Below, piece after piece: positions 17,338 to 26,189 of a stretch of DNA of 64,000 nt. A program made the position numbers and the translations under genes. Under the pieces are notes generated by a model. The model did not search any database, was not told the origin of the DNA, and saw only the letters and a list, made by a program, of their open reading frames with translations. This DNA is from Sunxiuqinia sp963678245 (lineage in GTDB: Bacteria; Bacteroidota; Bacteroidia; Bacteroidales; Prolixibacteraceae): contig OZ223309.1 in assembly GCA_965140765.1 (NCBI GenBank), positions 3,038,001 to 3,102,000 of the forward strand, written 5' to 3'. Positions within the stretch are counted from its first letter, which is position 1. Every line of letters starts with the position of its first letter.

Positions 17338-17558
17338 CCACAGTTGCGATATCGGGCAACTTTTCCGTGGCAAGGCAGCATAGCTTCAGAAGCTCATTTT
17401 CGCAAGCATTCGGGCTAATCATTGAGTTACTACCCAAGCTGACAGACCAAGACCATGTGCATATCTGAAAGCAGGGCGTTTATACAAAAATCCCCTTACC
17501 GCAACGTTAAGCAGTAAGGGGACATCTATGGTTCTGATTTTTTGTGAGTATTAGAAAG
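17338..17558. other. Spacer with imperfect palindromes after the serine hydrolase
   Basis: Next to the stop codon lies CCAC-AGTTGC...GCAACT-...GTGG, an imperfect hairpin, followed by unremarkable sequence and the ettA terminator. Confidence 0.4.
17486..17522 (-). terminator. Terminator of ettA
   Basis: On the minus strand, CCCCTTAC (17514-17521) pairs with GTAAGGGG (17492-17499), followed by ATTTTTG. The stem is 8 bp perfect. Confidence 0.75.
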
Positions 17559-19244
17559 CTATTTCACCAGTTTTCGATACTTAATTCGGTGTGGGCCTTC
17601 GTCGCCTAAGCGTTTCTTTCTATTTTCTTCGTACTCAGAGTAACTTCCTTCAAAATAATGAACATGTGAATCTCCTTCAAAAGCCAGAATATGGGTGGCG
17701 ATACGGTCTAAAAACCAACGGTCGTGGGAAATTACCACAGCACAACCGGCAAAGCTTTCCAGTCCTTCTTCCAGTGCCCGCAATGTGTTTACGTCAATAT
17801 CGTTGGTTGGCTCATCGAGCAGCAGTACATTGCCTTCCTCTTTTAAAGCCATGGCTAAATGAAGTCGGTTACGCTCACCACCCGAAAGTACGCCACATTT
17901 TTTCTCTTGGTCTGATCCGCCAAAGTTAAACCGCGACACATAGGCACGCGCATTTAGTTGTCGGTTGCCCATTTGGATCAGTTCATTTCCTCCCGAAATA
18001 ACCTGATAAACTGTTTTGTCCGGATCGATCGCAGCATGAGATTGATCGACGTACGAGATTTTCACGGTATCACCAACTTCAAAGGTCCCTTTATCGGCCT
18101 TAAGCTGTTTCATGATCAACTTAAATAAGGTCGTTTTACCGGCACCGTTAGGCCCAATTACTCCAACAATTCCGTTGGGTGGCAAAACAAAATCAAGGTC
18201 ATCAAACAACAAGCGGTCGCCAAATCCCTTCGCTACCTGATGGGCTTCAATTACTTTTTCACCTAACCGAGGTCCGTTCGGAATAAAGATCTCCAGCTTT
18301 TCTTCCTTTTGCTTGGTGTCTTCACTCATCAATTGGTCGTAAGCATTCAAACGAGCTTTTGCTTTTGCATGTCGCGCCTTTGGAGCCATTTTAATCCACT
18401 CAAGCTCGCGCTGCAAGGTCTTTTGTCGTTTCGACGTTTGCTTCTCTTCCTGTGCCAGTCGCTTTGATTTTTGTTCTAACCAGGATGAATAATTTCCTTT
18501 CCAGGGAATGCCCTCTCCCCGATCCAGTTCTAAAATCCATCCGGCCACATTGTCAAGGAAGTACCGGTCGTGCGTAATACAAATTACGGTTCCTTTGTAT
18601 TGTTGCAGGTACAGTTCTAACCATTGTACCGATTCGGCATCCAAGTGGTTAGTTGGTTCATCAAGCAATAAGACATCGGGTTCTTTTAGTAGCAAGCGAC
18701 ACAAGGCCACCCGACGCTGTTCACCTCCTGAAAGCTCTCCTACCTTTTGTTCTCCGGGAGGACAGCGCAACGCATCCATTGCCCGTTCTAATTTTGTATC
18801 TAGGTTCCAGGCGTCAAATCGGTCAATCTTTTCCTGCAGTTTTTCTTGCTCCGATATCAAGGATTCCATCTTATCCGGATCTTCCAGCACTTCGGGCTCG
18901 GCGAATTTTAGGTTTACGGCTTCGTATGCTTTCAACACATCAACAACTTCCTGAACGCCTTCTTCGACGATTTCCTTAACCGTCTTTTTCGGATCAAGAT
19001 GAGGCTCCTGCTCCAAATAACCAACGGTATATCCGGGAGAAAAAACGACCTCTCCCTGATATGATTTTTCAAGCCCTGCAATGATCTTGAGCAAGGTTGA
19101 TTTACCGGATCCATTTAATCCAATAATACCAATCTTCGCTCCAAGGAAAAAAGAAAGCGAGATATCTTTAAGTACTTGTTTCTGCGGAGGGAAAATTTTA
19201 TTTACCCGATGCATTGAGAAAATGATTTGTTTATCGTCTGCCAT
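17559..19244 (-). CDS. ettA: Energy-dependent translational throttle protein EttA (ABC-F)
   Basis: 561 residues with two ABC domains and no membrane segment. Walker A: GLNGSGKST and GPNGAGKTT; signatures LSGGEQRRVALC and LSGGERNRLHLA; Walker B LLLDEPTNHLD and LLLDEPTNDID. Length and the short inter-domain linker match EttA, which binds the ribosomal E site and gates elongation according to ATP/ADP ratio. The ribosomal operon begins about 600 bases away, but ettA has its own terminator and is separated from it by the receiver gene. Confidence 0.93.
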   Translation of the reverse strand: MADDKQIIFSMHRVNKIFPPQKQVLKDISLSFFLGAKIGIIGLNGSGKSTLLKIIAGLEKSYQGEVVFSPGYTVGYLEQEPHLDPKKTVKEIVEEGVQEVVDVLKAYEAVNLKFAEPEVLEDPDKMESLISEQEKLQEKIDRFDAWNLDTKLERAMDALRCPPGEQKVGELSGGEQRRVALCRLLLKEPDVLLLDEPTNHLDAESVQWLELYLQQYKGTVICITHDRYFLDNVAGWILELDRGEGIPWKGNYSSWLEQKSKRLAQEEKQTSKRQKTLQRELEWIKMAPKARHAKAKARLNAYDQLMSEDTKQKEEKLEIFIPNGPRLGEKVIEAHQVAKGFGDRLLFDDLDFVLPPNGIVGVIGPNGAGKTTLFKLIMKQLKADKGTFEVGDTVKISYVDQSHAAIDPDKTVYQVISGGNELIQMGNRQLNARAYVSRFNFGGSDQEKKCGVLSGGERNRLHLAMALKEEGNVLLLDEPTNDIDVNTLRALEEGLESFAGCAVVISHDRWFLDRIATHILAFEGDSHVHYFEGSYSEYEENRKKRLGDEGPHRIKYRKLVK

Positions 19245-19385
19245 ATCTTGATTATTTCATTAATATTAAATCGAAACCACTTTATCAGCTACCGTAAGCC
19301 AATTATCAGTTAGCAAAAATAAGGGAATTTCGTCACTTATATACCTAACTTTATCCATGCACTTAATTGATTAAAACAAATAGGT

Positions 19386-19748
19386 TTGAAAATCTTAGTT
19401 GTTGATGATAATCCAATAAATTTGAAATTTCTGTTCTACTCGTTACGAGGAGATTATGAAGTAGATACCGCTGATGAAAGTCCAAAAGCTTTGCGTCTTT
19501 CAAAAGTCAACAAATACGATTTAATCTTGATGGATTTATGGATGCCTTTGATTGATGGGGCAGAAATAACCCGGCAAATAAGATCGTTAAATGACAACAT
19601 TAACAACAAAACTCCGATCATCTTTTGCACGACCAGCACTGCCGATGCTGACAGGCAAAGATGTTTCGATTTAGGAGCCACCGATTATCTTGTCAAACCT
19701 ATTCAAGCAAAAGAGCTGAATGAGAAACTAAAGCATTACCTAGGCTGA
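19386..19748 (+). CDS. Stand-alone response-regulator receiver protein
   Basis: 120 residues, one receiver domain only: D7-D8 acidic pair in LVVDDNPINLKF, phosphoacceptor D50 in LILMDLWMP, Thr in FCTTS and Lys in YLVKPIQAKEL. No output domain. It begins with TTG at 19386; no in-frame ATG gives the full first strand, so the TTG start looks real. A TAACTTTA -7-like box sits about 35 bases upstream. No partner kinase is nearby; the layout resembles CheY-like shuttle proteins or receivers of hybrid kinases. Confidence 0.85.
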   Translation: MKILVVDDNPINLKFLFYSLRGDYEVDTADESPKALRLSKVNKYDLILMDLWMPLIDGAEITRQIRSLNDNINNKTPIIFCTTSTADADRQRCFDLGATDYLVKPIQAKELNEKLKHYLG

Positions 19749-19785
19749 TAATAAAGCCTGAGCGTTTGCGTTATTCGTGAAAAAA

Positions 19786-19813
19786 GAAGAGCTGACCAAA
19801 TGGTCAGCTCTTT
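19786..19813. terminator. Bidirectional terminator between the receiver gene and rplQ
   Basis: AGAGCTGACC (19788-19797), loop, GGTCAGCTCT (19802-19811): a 10-bp perfect stem with A/T runs on both sides between convergent genes. Confidence 0.85.
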
Positions 19814-19840
19814 CTATTTAAGCTATTTTGATAACCGATG

Positions 19841-20455
19841 TTATTCGATTTTCTTTTCTTCGTCATCAGCTTTTAGTTCCTCTTTTGCAGGTTTCTCAGC
19901 TTTTACTTCTTCAGCGGCAGCGGCTTCTTCTTTCACTTCCTCTACTTTTGGCTCTTTTACAACAGCCTCAGCTTTTGGTTCCGCAACTTCCTTTTTCTTA
20001 GGTTGAGTTGCAGCAGTATCTTCAGATGATTTCTTAGCTCCACCACGGCGTGAACGACGTTTTTTAGGCTTATCTTCTTTAGCCGATAACAAGTTCTCGT
20101 TGTAATCAACTAATTCAATAATACACATTTCAGCATTGTCTCCCAAACGGTTACCAGTTTTCAGAATACGTGTGTATCCTCCCGGACGTTCGCCTACTTT
20201 ATCAGCAACATCTCTAAACAACTCTGCAACGGCAGTTTTGCTTTTCAATACGCTGAATACAATACGGCGTGAATGGGTTGTGTCATTTTTTGCTTTTGTA
20301 ATAAGCGGTTCAACATACATCTTCAGTGCCTTAGCTTTAGCTACCGTGGTAGTAATTCGCTTACTGAAAATCAGAGAATTTGCCATATTTGACAGCATGG
20401 CCTTCCGATGAGCAGTCTTCCTTCCAAGATGGTTGAATTTTTTATTATGTCTCAT
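19841..20455 (-). CDS. rplQ: Ribosomal protein L17 with long C-terminal tail
   Basis: 204 residues. Residues 1-120 are the L17 core (MRHNKKFNHLGRKTAHRKAM start, ending around CIIELVDYNE). After it comes a lysine-rich basic patch (KKRRSRRGGAKK) and a long tail made of Lys, Glu and Ala (EVKEEAAAAEEVKAEKPAKE). Most L17 proteins end near 120-130; extended tails are common in Bacteroidota. Last gene of the ribosomal block, 6 bases after rpoA. Confidence 0.97.
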   Translation of the reverse strand: MRHNKKFNHLGRKTAHRKAMLSNMANSLIFSKRITTTVAKAKALKMYVEPLITKAKNDTTHSRRIVFSVLKSKTAVAELFRDVADKVGERPGGYTRILKTGNRLGDNAEMCIIELVDYNENLLSAKEDKPKKRRSRRGGAKKSSEDTAATQPKKKEVAEPKAEAVVKEPKVEEVKEEAAAAEEVKAEKPAKEELKADDEEKKIE

Positions 20456-20461
20456 TTCTGC

Positions 20462-21454
20462 TTATTCCTTGTCAAGTTTATACTTACTAATGTCCATTCC
20501 GAACGTTAGATTCAAGTTATTAAGAAGGTCATCCAACTCCGTTAACGACTTTTTACCAAAGTTTCTAAACTTCAATAAGTCATTACGATTGTAGGTAACC
20601 AGCTCACCCAAAGTTTCTACATCAGCTGCTTTCAAACAGTTAAGAGCACGAACCGAAAGGTCCATATCAACCAACTTGGTTTTCAATAACTGACGCATAT
20701 GAAGCACCTCTTCGTCAAACTCTTCATTTGCAAATTTCTCATCAGAGTCTAATGTAATTTTCTCATCAGAGAAGAGCATGAAGTGATAAATCAGAATTTT
20801 AGCGGCTTCTTTTAAAGCATCTTTAGGATGAATTGAGCCATCAGTCTGGATGTCTAAGATTAACTTTTCGTAGTCAGTCTTTTGCTCCACACGATAGTTC
20901 TCAACAGCGTACTTCACATTTTTAATTGGTGTGAATATTGAATCGATCGGAATTAAACCAAACTCAGCATCTACCGGCTTATTTTCAGCGCTTGGCACAT
21001 AGCCTCGGCCTTTGTTGATTGTTAATTCCACCTGCAATTTAACATCAGCTTCCATCCGGCAAATAACCAATTCAGGATTTAACACCCTAAAGCCAGTCAT
21101 AAACTTGTTGATGTCGCCAGCAGTAAATTCTTCTTGACCGCTAATCGAAATAGAAACTTTCTCGCTGTCAAAATCTTCAACCTCGCGCTTGAAACGAATT
21201 TGCTTCAGGTTAAGAATAATTTCAGTAACATCTTCCATCACCCCTTTAACAGTTGCAAATTCATGATCAACGCCTTCGATTTTGAGCGTTGTAATTGCAT
21301 AACCTTCTAAAGACGACAATAGGATCCGACGAAGAGCATTACCGATTGTGATACCATAACCGGGCTCCAATGGACGAAATTCGAATTTACCGAATTTCTC
21401 ATCAGATTCGACCATTATTACTTTGTCAGGTTTTTGGAACGCTAATATTGCCAT
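20462..21454 (-). CDS. rpoA: RNA polymerase alpha subunit
   Basis: 330 residues. The N-terminal domain (about 1-235) has GYGITIGNALRRILLSSLEG, the dimerisation region; the C-terminal domain (about 255-325) has the two HhH motifs (LNCLKAADVETLGELV; LLKFRNFGKKSLTELDDLL) that contact UP-element DNA and activators. Normal length, sits between rpsD and rplQ as in other bacteria. Confidence 0.98.
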   Translation of the reverse strand: MAILAFQKPDKVIMVESDEKFGKFEFRPLEPGYGITIGNALRRILLSSLEGYAITTLKIEGVDHEFATVKGVMEDVTEIILNLKQIRFKREVEDFDSEKVSISISGQEEFTAGDINKFMTGFRVLNPELVICRMEADVKLQVELTINKGRGYVPSAENKPVDAEFGLIPIDSIFTPIKNVKYAVENYRVEQKTDYEKLILDIQTDGSIHPKDALKEAAKILIYHFMLFSDEKITLDSDEKFANEEFDEEVLHMRQLLKTKLVDMDLSVRALNCLKAADVETLGELVTYNRNDLLKFRNFGKKSLTELDDLLNNLNLTFGMDISKYKLDKE

Positions 21455-21473
21455 AATAATACTGAGTAATTTA

Positions 21474-22082
21474 TTATTTAGAATACAACTCTACAATAAG
21501 TTGTTCTTTGATATTTTCAGGAATTTCTTCCCGCTCTGGGCGATTTAAAAACTTACCGCTCATTTGAGCGCCATCCCATTCTAACCAAGCGTATTTATTG
21601 TAACGGTGCGAAGTCAGCGCATCAGAAATTACTTCTAACGATTTTGATTTTTCGCGTACGCTAATAATATCGCCTGGACGAAGTTGAAATGAAGGAATAT
21701 TAACTAATTCTCCATTTACCATGATGTGTTTATGAGTCACTAACTGACGGGCACCTGCACGAGAAGCAGCTAATCCAAGACGGAAAACAACGTTATCCAA
21801 TCTTGCTTCCAACAGTTGAAGCAATACCTCACCAGTAACACCTTTTGCTGCTGATGCTTTCTTAAACAAGTTCGAGAATTGCTTCTCTAAAACACCGTAA
21901 GTATATTTCGCCTTTTGCTTTTCTTTTAACTGAACACCATATTCAGATTTTTTTCGTCTGCGACCAGTTTGCCCATGCATACCTGGTGGATAGTTCTTCT
22001 TTTCTAGTACTTTATCGGGTCCGAAAATTGGTTCACCAAATTTTCTTGCGATTTTCGTTTTTGGTCCTGTGTATCTAGCCAT
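21474..22082 (-). CDS. rpsD: Ribosomal protein S4
   Basis: 202 residues. The S4 RNA-binding domain starts near residue 92 (LEARLDNVVFRLGLAASRAG). The N-terminus (MARYTGPKTKIARKFGEPIF) lacks the zinc-binding cysteines of the C+ form, so it is a zinc-free type. First translated 16S binder and, in other bacteria, a regulator of this operon. Confidence 0.98.
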   Translation of the reverse strand: MARYTGPKTKIARKFGEPIFGPDKVLEKKNYPPGMHGQTGRRRKKSEYGVQLKEKQKAKYTYGVLEKQFSNLFKKASAAKGVTGEVLLQLLEARLDNVVFRLGLAASRAGARQLVTHKHIMVNGELVNIPSFQLRPGDIISVREKSKSLEVISDALTSHRYNKYAWLEWDGAQMSGKFLNRPEREEIPENIKEQLIVELYSK

Positions 22083-22100
22083 TACTTTTTCGTTAAAATA

Positions 22101-22490
22101 TTAAACACGTCTTCTTTTCGATGGGCGGCAACCATTGTGTGGCAATGGTGTAACATCAACGATTTCAATCACTTGAATGCCCACGCTATTAATAGCTCGA
22201 ATAGCTGATTCACGACCATTTCCTGGTCCTTTCACAAATACTTTAACCTTTCTTAGGCCCAGGTCATATGCAGTTTTTGCACATTCTTCAGAGGCTACCT
22301 GAGCAGCATAAGGTGTATTCTTCTTCGATCCTCTAAAACCTTTTTTACCAGCCGATGACCAAGAGATAACTTCTCCGTTACTATTAGTCAATGAGATGAT
22401 GATATTATTGAATGAAGAATGAATATGCGCCTGACCGGTAGCTTCCACATTAACAACTCTTTTCCTACTGGAACTTGTCTTTTTTGCCAT
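22101..22490 (-). CDS. rpsK: Ribosomal protein S11
   Basis: 129 residues, complete. Ends in the strongly conserved DVTPLPHNGCRPSKRRRV. Binds 16S rRNA on the platform. Eleven bases separate it from rpsM. Confidence 0.98.
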   Translation of the reverse strand: MAKKTSSSRKRVVNVEATGQAHIHSSFNNIIISLTNSNGEVISWSSAGKKGFRGSKKNTPYAAQVASEECAKTAYDLGLRKVKVFVKGPGNGRESAIRAINSVGIQVIEIVDVTPLPHNGCRPSKRRRV

Positions 22491-22501
22491 AATTCAATTA
22501 A

Positions 22502-22879
22502 TTATTTAGTGGCTTTTTTCTTATTAGCTACAGTTTTCTTTCTTCCTTTACGGGTGCGGGCATTGTTTTTTGTACTTTGTCCGCGTACAGGAAGACCGAT
22601 ACGGTGGCGAATACCACGATAACAACCGATATCCATCAGTCTTTTAATGTTCAACTGGTTATCAGATCGAAGTTCACCTTCGACTTTGAAATTATCATTG
22701 ATCGCAGAACGAATAGCTGCAAATTGGTCATCAGTCCAATCTTGAACTTTCACATTTGGATCAACTCCAGCAGTGGCAAGGACCATGTTCGCACGACTAC
22801 TTCCAATTCCGTAGATGTAAGTCAGTGCAACTTCTCCTCTTTTATTATTAGGAATATCAACTCCAACAATACGAGCCAT
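22502..22879 (-). CDS. rpsM: Ribosomal protein S13
   Basis: 125 residues. MARIVGVDIPNNKRGEVALT start, helix-two-turn-helix core, CYRGIRHRIGLPVRGQ and a basic C-terminal tail reaching the P-site tRNA. Confidence 0.98.
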   Translation of the reverse strand: MARIVGVDIPNNKRGEVALTYIYGIGSSRANMVLATAGVDPNVKVQDWTDDQFAAIRSAINDNFKVEGELRSDNQLNIKRLMDIGCYRGIRHRIGLPVRGQSTKNNARTRKGRKKTVANKKKATK

Positions 22880-22906
22880 AAATAAATTTTTTACAAAGTT
22901 AATTAA

Positions 22907-23023
22907 TTATCCCTGACGCTGTTTGAACTTCGGATTCTTTTTGTTGATCACGTACAAACGGCCTTTTCTGCGTACTATTTTGCAGTCGGCGCTGCGCTTT
23001 TTAATGGATACTCTTACTTTCAT
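22907..23023 (-). CDS. rpmJ: Ribosomal protein L36, zinc-free form
   Basis: 38 residues read from ATG at 23021-23023 (MKVRVSIKKRSADCKIVRRK, ending NPKFKQRQG). Only Cys14 of the usual CxxC...C...H zinc site remains, so it is the C-minus type that needs no zinc. It lies between infA and rpsM as expected. Confidence 0.95.
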   Translation of the reverse strand: MKVRVSIKKRSADCKIVRRKGRLYVINKKNPKFKQRQG

Positions 23024-23034
23024 TATTTCGTACT

Positions 23035-23256
23035 TTAATTTTTATATCTAAAAGTAATCCTTCCTTTGGTCAAGTCATATGGAGACATCTCCACTTTCAC
23101 TTTATCACCTGGAAGAATTTTGATATAATGCATTCGCATTTTACCAGAGATATGTGCTGTTATCACGTGCCCGTTTTCAAGTTCAACTCTAAACATGGCA
23201 TTTGACAATGCTTCGATAATTGTTCCGTCTTGTTCTATTGAAGGCTGCTTTGCCAT
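23035..23256 (-). CDS. infA: Translation initiation factor IF-1
   Basis: 73 residues, one S1/OB fold: MAKQPSIEQDGTIIEALSNA, FRVELENGHVITAHISGKMR, then PYDLTKGRITFRYK. Blocks the ribosomal A site during initiation. Only 41 bases separate it from secY; the methionine aminopeptidase gene that sits here in some relatives is absent. Confidence 0.98.
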   Translation of the reverse strand: MAKQPSIEQDGTIIEALSNAMFRVELENGHVITAHISGKMRMHYIKILPGDKVKVEMSPYDLTKGRITFRYKN

Positions 23257-23297
23257 AAAAAATTAAATTTTAATTCTTTTTGCTTCTGTTTTTACAA

Positions 23298-24641
23298 TTA
23301 CATCATTGAACCCGCTCCACCGGTACGTCCTTTGATTCGACCTGATTTCATCAAACCATCGTAGTGACGCATCAACAAGTGACTTTCAATTTGCTGCAAA
23401 GTATCTAAAACAACACCTACCAAAATCAACAGTGAAGTACCGCCATAAAAATAGGCGAACTGTGTATTGATCCCGGCAATCATAGCAAAAGCCGGCAAAA
23501 TAGTTACAAACCCAAGGAAAATTGACCCTGGCAATGTAATACGAGACATGACCGTATCTAAGAATTCAACTGTTTTCTTTCCGGGTTTAACCCCGGGAAT
23601 AAAGCCTCCATTCTTCTTCATATCTTCGGCCATCTGCACTGGATTTACTGTAATTGCCGTGTAAAAATACGTAAACAATATGACCAGTACAAATTGAGTG
23701 AAGTTATACCAAAACCCGGTGTTATCAGCGAATGCAGCCGCAAAACCGCTTAAACTTTCCGAATTGGCAAACCCCGCAATACTCATTGGAACGAACATGA
23801 TTGCCTGCGCGAAGATAATTGGCATAACGCCGGCAGCATTCACTTTCAAAGGTATATACTGACGTACTCCTCCGTATTGTTTGTTTCCTACAATACGTTT
23901 AGCATACTGAACCGGGATTCTGCGGGTACCTTGTACCAAAAGAATAGTTAGCATGAAAACTACAAATAGTAAAACAAACTCAACAAGGAACATAACCATA
24001 CCTCCACCTGCTTGCTCAATACGGGAAACAAATTCCTGCACAATAGCTCCAGGCAATTTGGCAATAATACCAATCATGATAATCAGTGATATACCATTCC
24101 CTATCCCATTATCGGTAATGCGCTCTCCCAACCACATAACAAACATAGATCCAGCGCACAGAATAATGGTTGATGTTACTGTGAACATCGCTCCATGAAC
24201 TGCAAAGGCTGATTCTGGTAATTGATACGTTAAGTTAGTCAAATACGCAGGTGCCTGGAATAGCAAAATTAACACAGTCAGATAACGGGTTATCTGGTTA
24301 ATTTTCCTTCTTCCTGATTCACCCTCTTTTTGTAATCGTTGAAAATATGGGACGGCTATTCCCATCAACTGAATCACAATTGAAGCTGAAATGTAAGGCA
24401 TAATCCCTAAAGCGAAAATAGATGCATTTGAAAACGCTCCTCCTGAAAACATATCCAATAACCCCAGCAACCCATCTGAAGTTTGGTTTTCCAATTCTCC
24501 CAGCTGTGCCGGGTCAATTCCAGGTAAAGCGACATACGATCCTAATCGGTATATTAAAAGAAAGAATAATGTAATTCCCAAACGAGACCTTAAGTCTTCA
24601 ATCTTATAAATATTCTTTAGGGTTTCGATAAATTTTTTCAT
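23298..24641 (-). CDS. secY: Preprotein translocase subunit SecY
   Basis: 447 residues with ten hydrophobic segments. The plug region follows helix 1 (YVALPGIDPAQL, then FSGGAFSNASIFALGIMPYI with conserved ISASIV), and cytosolic loops carry the RR/KR pairs (QGTRRIPVQYAKR) that contact SecA or the ribosome. Forms the channel with SecE and SecG, which are encoded elsewhere. Cotranscribed with ribosomal genes as is usual. Confidence 0.97.
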   Translation of the reverse strand: MKKFIETLKNIYKIEDLRSRLGITLFFLLIYRLGSYVALPGIDPAQLGELENQTSDGLLGLLDMFSGGAFSNASIFALGIMPYISASIVIQLMGIAVPYFQRLQKEGESGRRKINQITRYLTVLILLFQAPAYLTNLTYQLPESAFAVHGAMFTVTSTIILCAGSMFVMWLGERITDNGIGNGISLIIMIGIIAKLPGAIVQEFVSRIEQAGGGMVMFLVEFVLLFVVFMLTILLVQGTRRIPVQYAKRIVGNKQYGGVRQYIPLKVNAAGVMPIIFAQAIMFVPMSIAGFANSESLSGFAAAFADNTGFWYNFTQFVLVILFTYFYTAITVNPVQMAEDMKKNGGFIPGVKPGKKTVEFLDTVMSRITLPGSIFLGFVTILPAFAMIAGINTQFAYFYGGTSLLILVGVVLDTLQQIESHLLMRHYDGLMKSGRIKGRTGGAGSMM

Positions 24642-24645
24642 CAGG

Positions 24646-25092
24646 TTAGAGTGTTTCTGTGGTTCCTTCTAGTTTTTCGATAGCTGCTTTTGCTGATTCA
24701 GAAAAGGCATGTGCTTTCACATCTAATTTCAACTTCAACTCGCCGTTTCCTAAAATCTTTACCCGGTCATTTTTAGCAGCCAGACCGGCACCAACCAATA
24801 CCTCCACATCAATAGCCGTTAGCTTTTTGCTTTCGGCTAATGTTTGAAGAGAATCCAGGTTAATGGCTTTATATTCTACCCTGTTTATATTCTTGAATCC
24901 GAATTTAGGCACACGGCGTTGCAATGGCATTTGCCCGCCCTCGAAACCACGTGTACGGCTATATCCTGATCTTGACTGAGCTCCTTTATGACCACGTGTT
25001 GAAGTACCACCACGTCCAGAGCCTTGGCCACGACCAATACGCTTATCCTTTTTTACGGATCCTGCTGCAGGTTTAAGATTACTTAAATCCAT
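24646..25092 (-). CDS. rplO: Ribosomal protein L15
   Basis: 148 residues. Gly/Arg-rich N-terminus (KRIGRGQGSGRGGTSTRGHK) that threads into 23S rRNA, then a globular C-terminal half. Four bases from secY. Confidence 0.98.
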   Translation of the reverse strand: MDLSNLKPAAGSVKKDKRIGRGQGSGRGGTSTRGHKGAQSRSGYSRTRGFEGGQMPLQRRVPKFGFKNINRVEYKAINLDSLQTLAESKKLTAIDVEVLVGAGLAAKNDRVKILGNGELKLKLDVKAHAFSESAKAAIEKLEGTTETL

Positions 25093-25112
25093 AATTGTTA
25101 GCTTAAACTATT

Positions 25113-25292
25113 TTAAATTTCTTCAACTTTCAACAAATGGCTCACTTTGCTAACCATCCCCAAAATTTGTGGAGTGGCTTCTTTTTCAACAGAGTGATTC
25201 AATTTCTTAATTCCAAGTGCTTCAATTGTTGCTTTCTGCACTTTGTTGGAACCAATTTTACTTTTTACTTGAGTAATTTTTATTTTAGCCAT
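25113..25292 (-). CDS. rpmD: Ribosomal protein L30
   Basis: 59 residues from ATG at 25290-25292: MAKIKITQVKSKIGSNKVQK, then LGIKKLNHSVEKE. Normal short bacterial length; position between rpsE and rplO confirms identity. Confidence 0.96.
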   Translation of the reverse strand: MAKIKITQVKSKIGSNKVQKATIEALGIKKLNHSVEKEATPQILGMVSKVSHLLKVEEI

Positions 25293-25297
25293 AGTTC

Positions 25298-25819
25298 CTA
25301 TCCTTTATATACTTTTCCTAAAGAAACTCCACGTTGATCAGCAACAGTATAAGCATCTCTCAGTTCGAGTAATGCGTTAAATGTTGCTTTAACCAAGTTA
25401 TGAGGGTTTGACGATCCTTTTGACTTTGCGAGGATGTCATGTACTCCAACACTCTCTAATACTGCACGCATCGCACCACCGGCTTTTACTCCGGTACCTG
25501 ATGATGCAGGTTTTAAGAATACACGGGCACCACCAAATTTAGCGAGTTGCTCATGTGGGATTGTTCCTTTGTGAATAGGAATTTTCACTAAATTCTTTTT
25601 CGCAGCGTCCACCCCTTTTGCAATCGCGGTAGTTACTTCACTTGCTTTACCAAGTCCCCATCCAACAATGCCGTCTTCGTTACCTACTACAACAATTGCT
25701 GAAAAGCTGAAAGTTCTACCCCCTTTGGTCACTTTGGTTACACGATTAATTGCAACCAAACGGTCCTTAAGTTCAATGTCTGTCGTTTTGACTTTCTTAA
25801 TACTTCCTGCCATAATCAT
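25298..25819 (-). CDS. rpsE: Ribosomal protein S5
   Basis: 173 residues from the first ATG, or 171 from the second (MAGSIKKVKT, start at 25813), which looks the more natural N-terminus. The upstream TAATG overlap with the rplR stop supports coupling in either case. Contains the dsRNA-binding-like N domain (LVAINRVTKVTKGGRTFSFS) and the SNPHNLVKATFNAL C-terminal domain. Confidence 0.97.
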   Translation of the reverse strand: MIMAGSIKKVKTTDIELKDRLVAINRVTKVTKGGRTFSFSAIVVVGNEDGIVGWGLGKASEVTTAIAKGVDAAKKNLVKIPIHKGTIPHEQLAKFGGARVFLKPASSGTGVKAGGAMRAVLESVGVHDILAKSKGSSNPHNLVKATFNALLELRDAYTVADQRGVSLGKVYKG

Positions 25820-26175
25820 TAAAATTTAAGGCCACCTTCACGGGCAGCTTCAGCTAATTGTTTTACTCTACCGTGATACAAATATCCATTACGATCGAAC
25901 ACAACATTTTCAATTCCGGCTGTTTTCGCTTTTTCAGCTAATGCTTTTCCTACTAATGCAGCTTGATTTACTTTATTGCCTTCTTGTTCGCTGATTTCTT
26001 TATTCAATGAAGAGACCGCAAGCAAAGTGCTTCCGTCCAAATCGTTTACCAATTGGGCGTAAATTTGCTTGTTGCTTCTGAATACACTTAAACGTGGTCT
26101 TTCAGAAGTTCCGGTTACAATTTTCCGGATTCTCTTTTTAATTCTATATCTTCTTTTGTGTTTCGTTAAAGCCAT
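25819..26175 (-). CDS. rplR: Ribosomal protein L18
   Basis: 118 residues. RPRLSVFRSNKQIYAQLVND and the C-terminal GYLYHGRVKQLAEAAREGGL motif; binds 5S rRNA with L5. Its stop overlaps the rpsE start. Confidence 0.98.
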   Translation of the reverse strand: MALTKHKRRYRIKKRIRKIVTGTSERPRLSVFRSNKQIYAQLVNDLDGSTLLAVSSLNKEISEQEGNKVNQAALVGKALAEKAKTAGIENVVFDRNGYLYHGRVKQLAEAAREGGLKF

Positions 26176-26189
26176 GGTTTCAAATTTTA

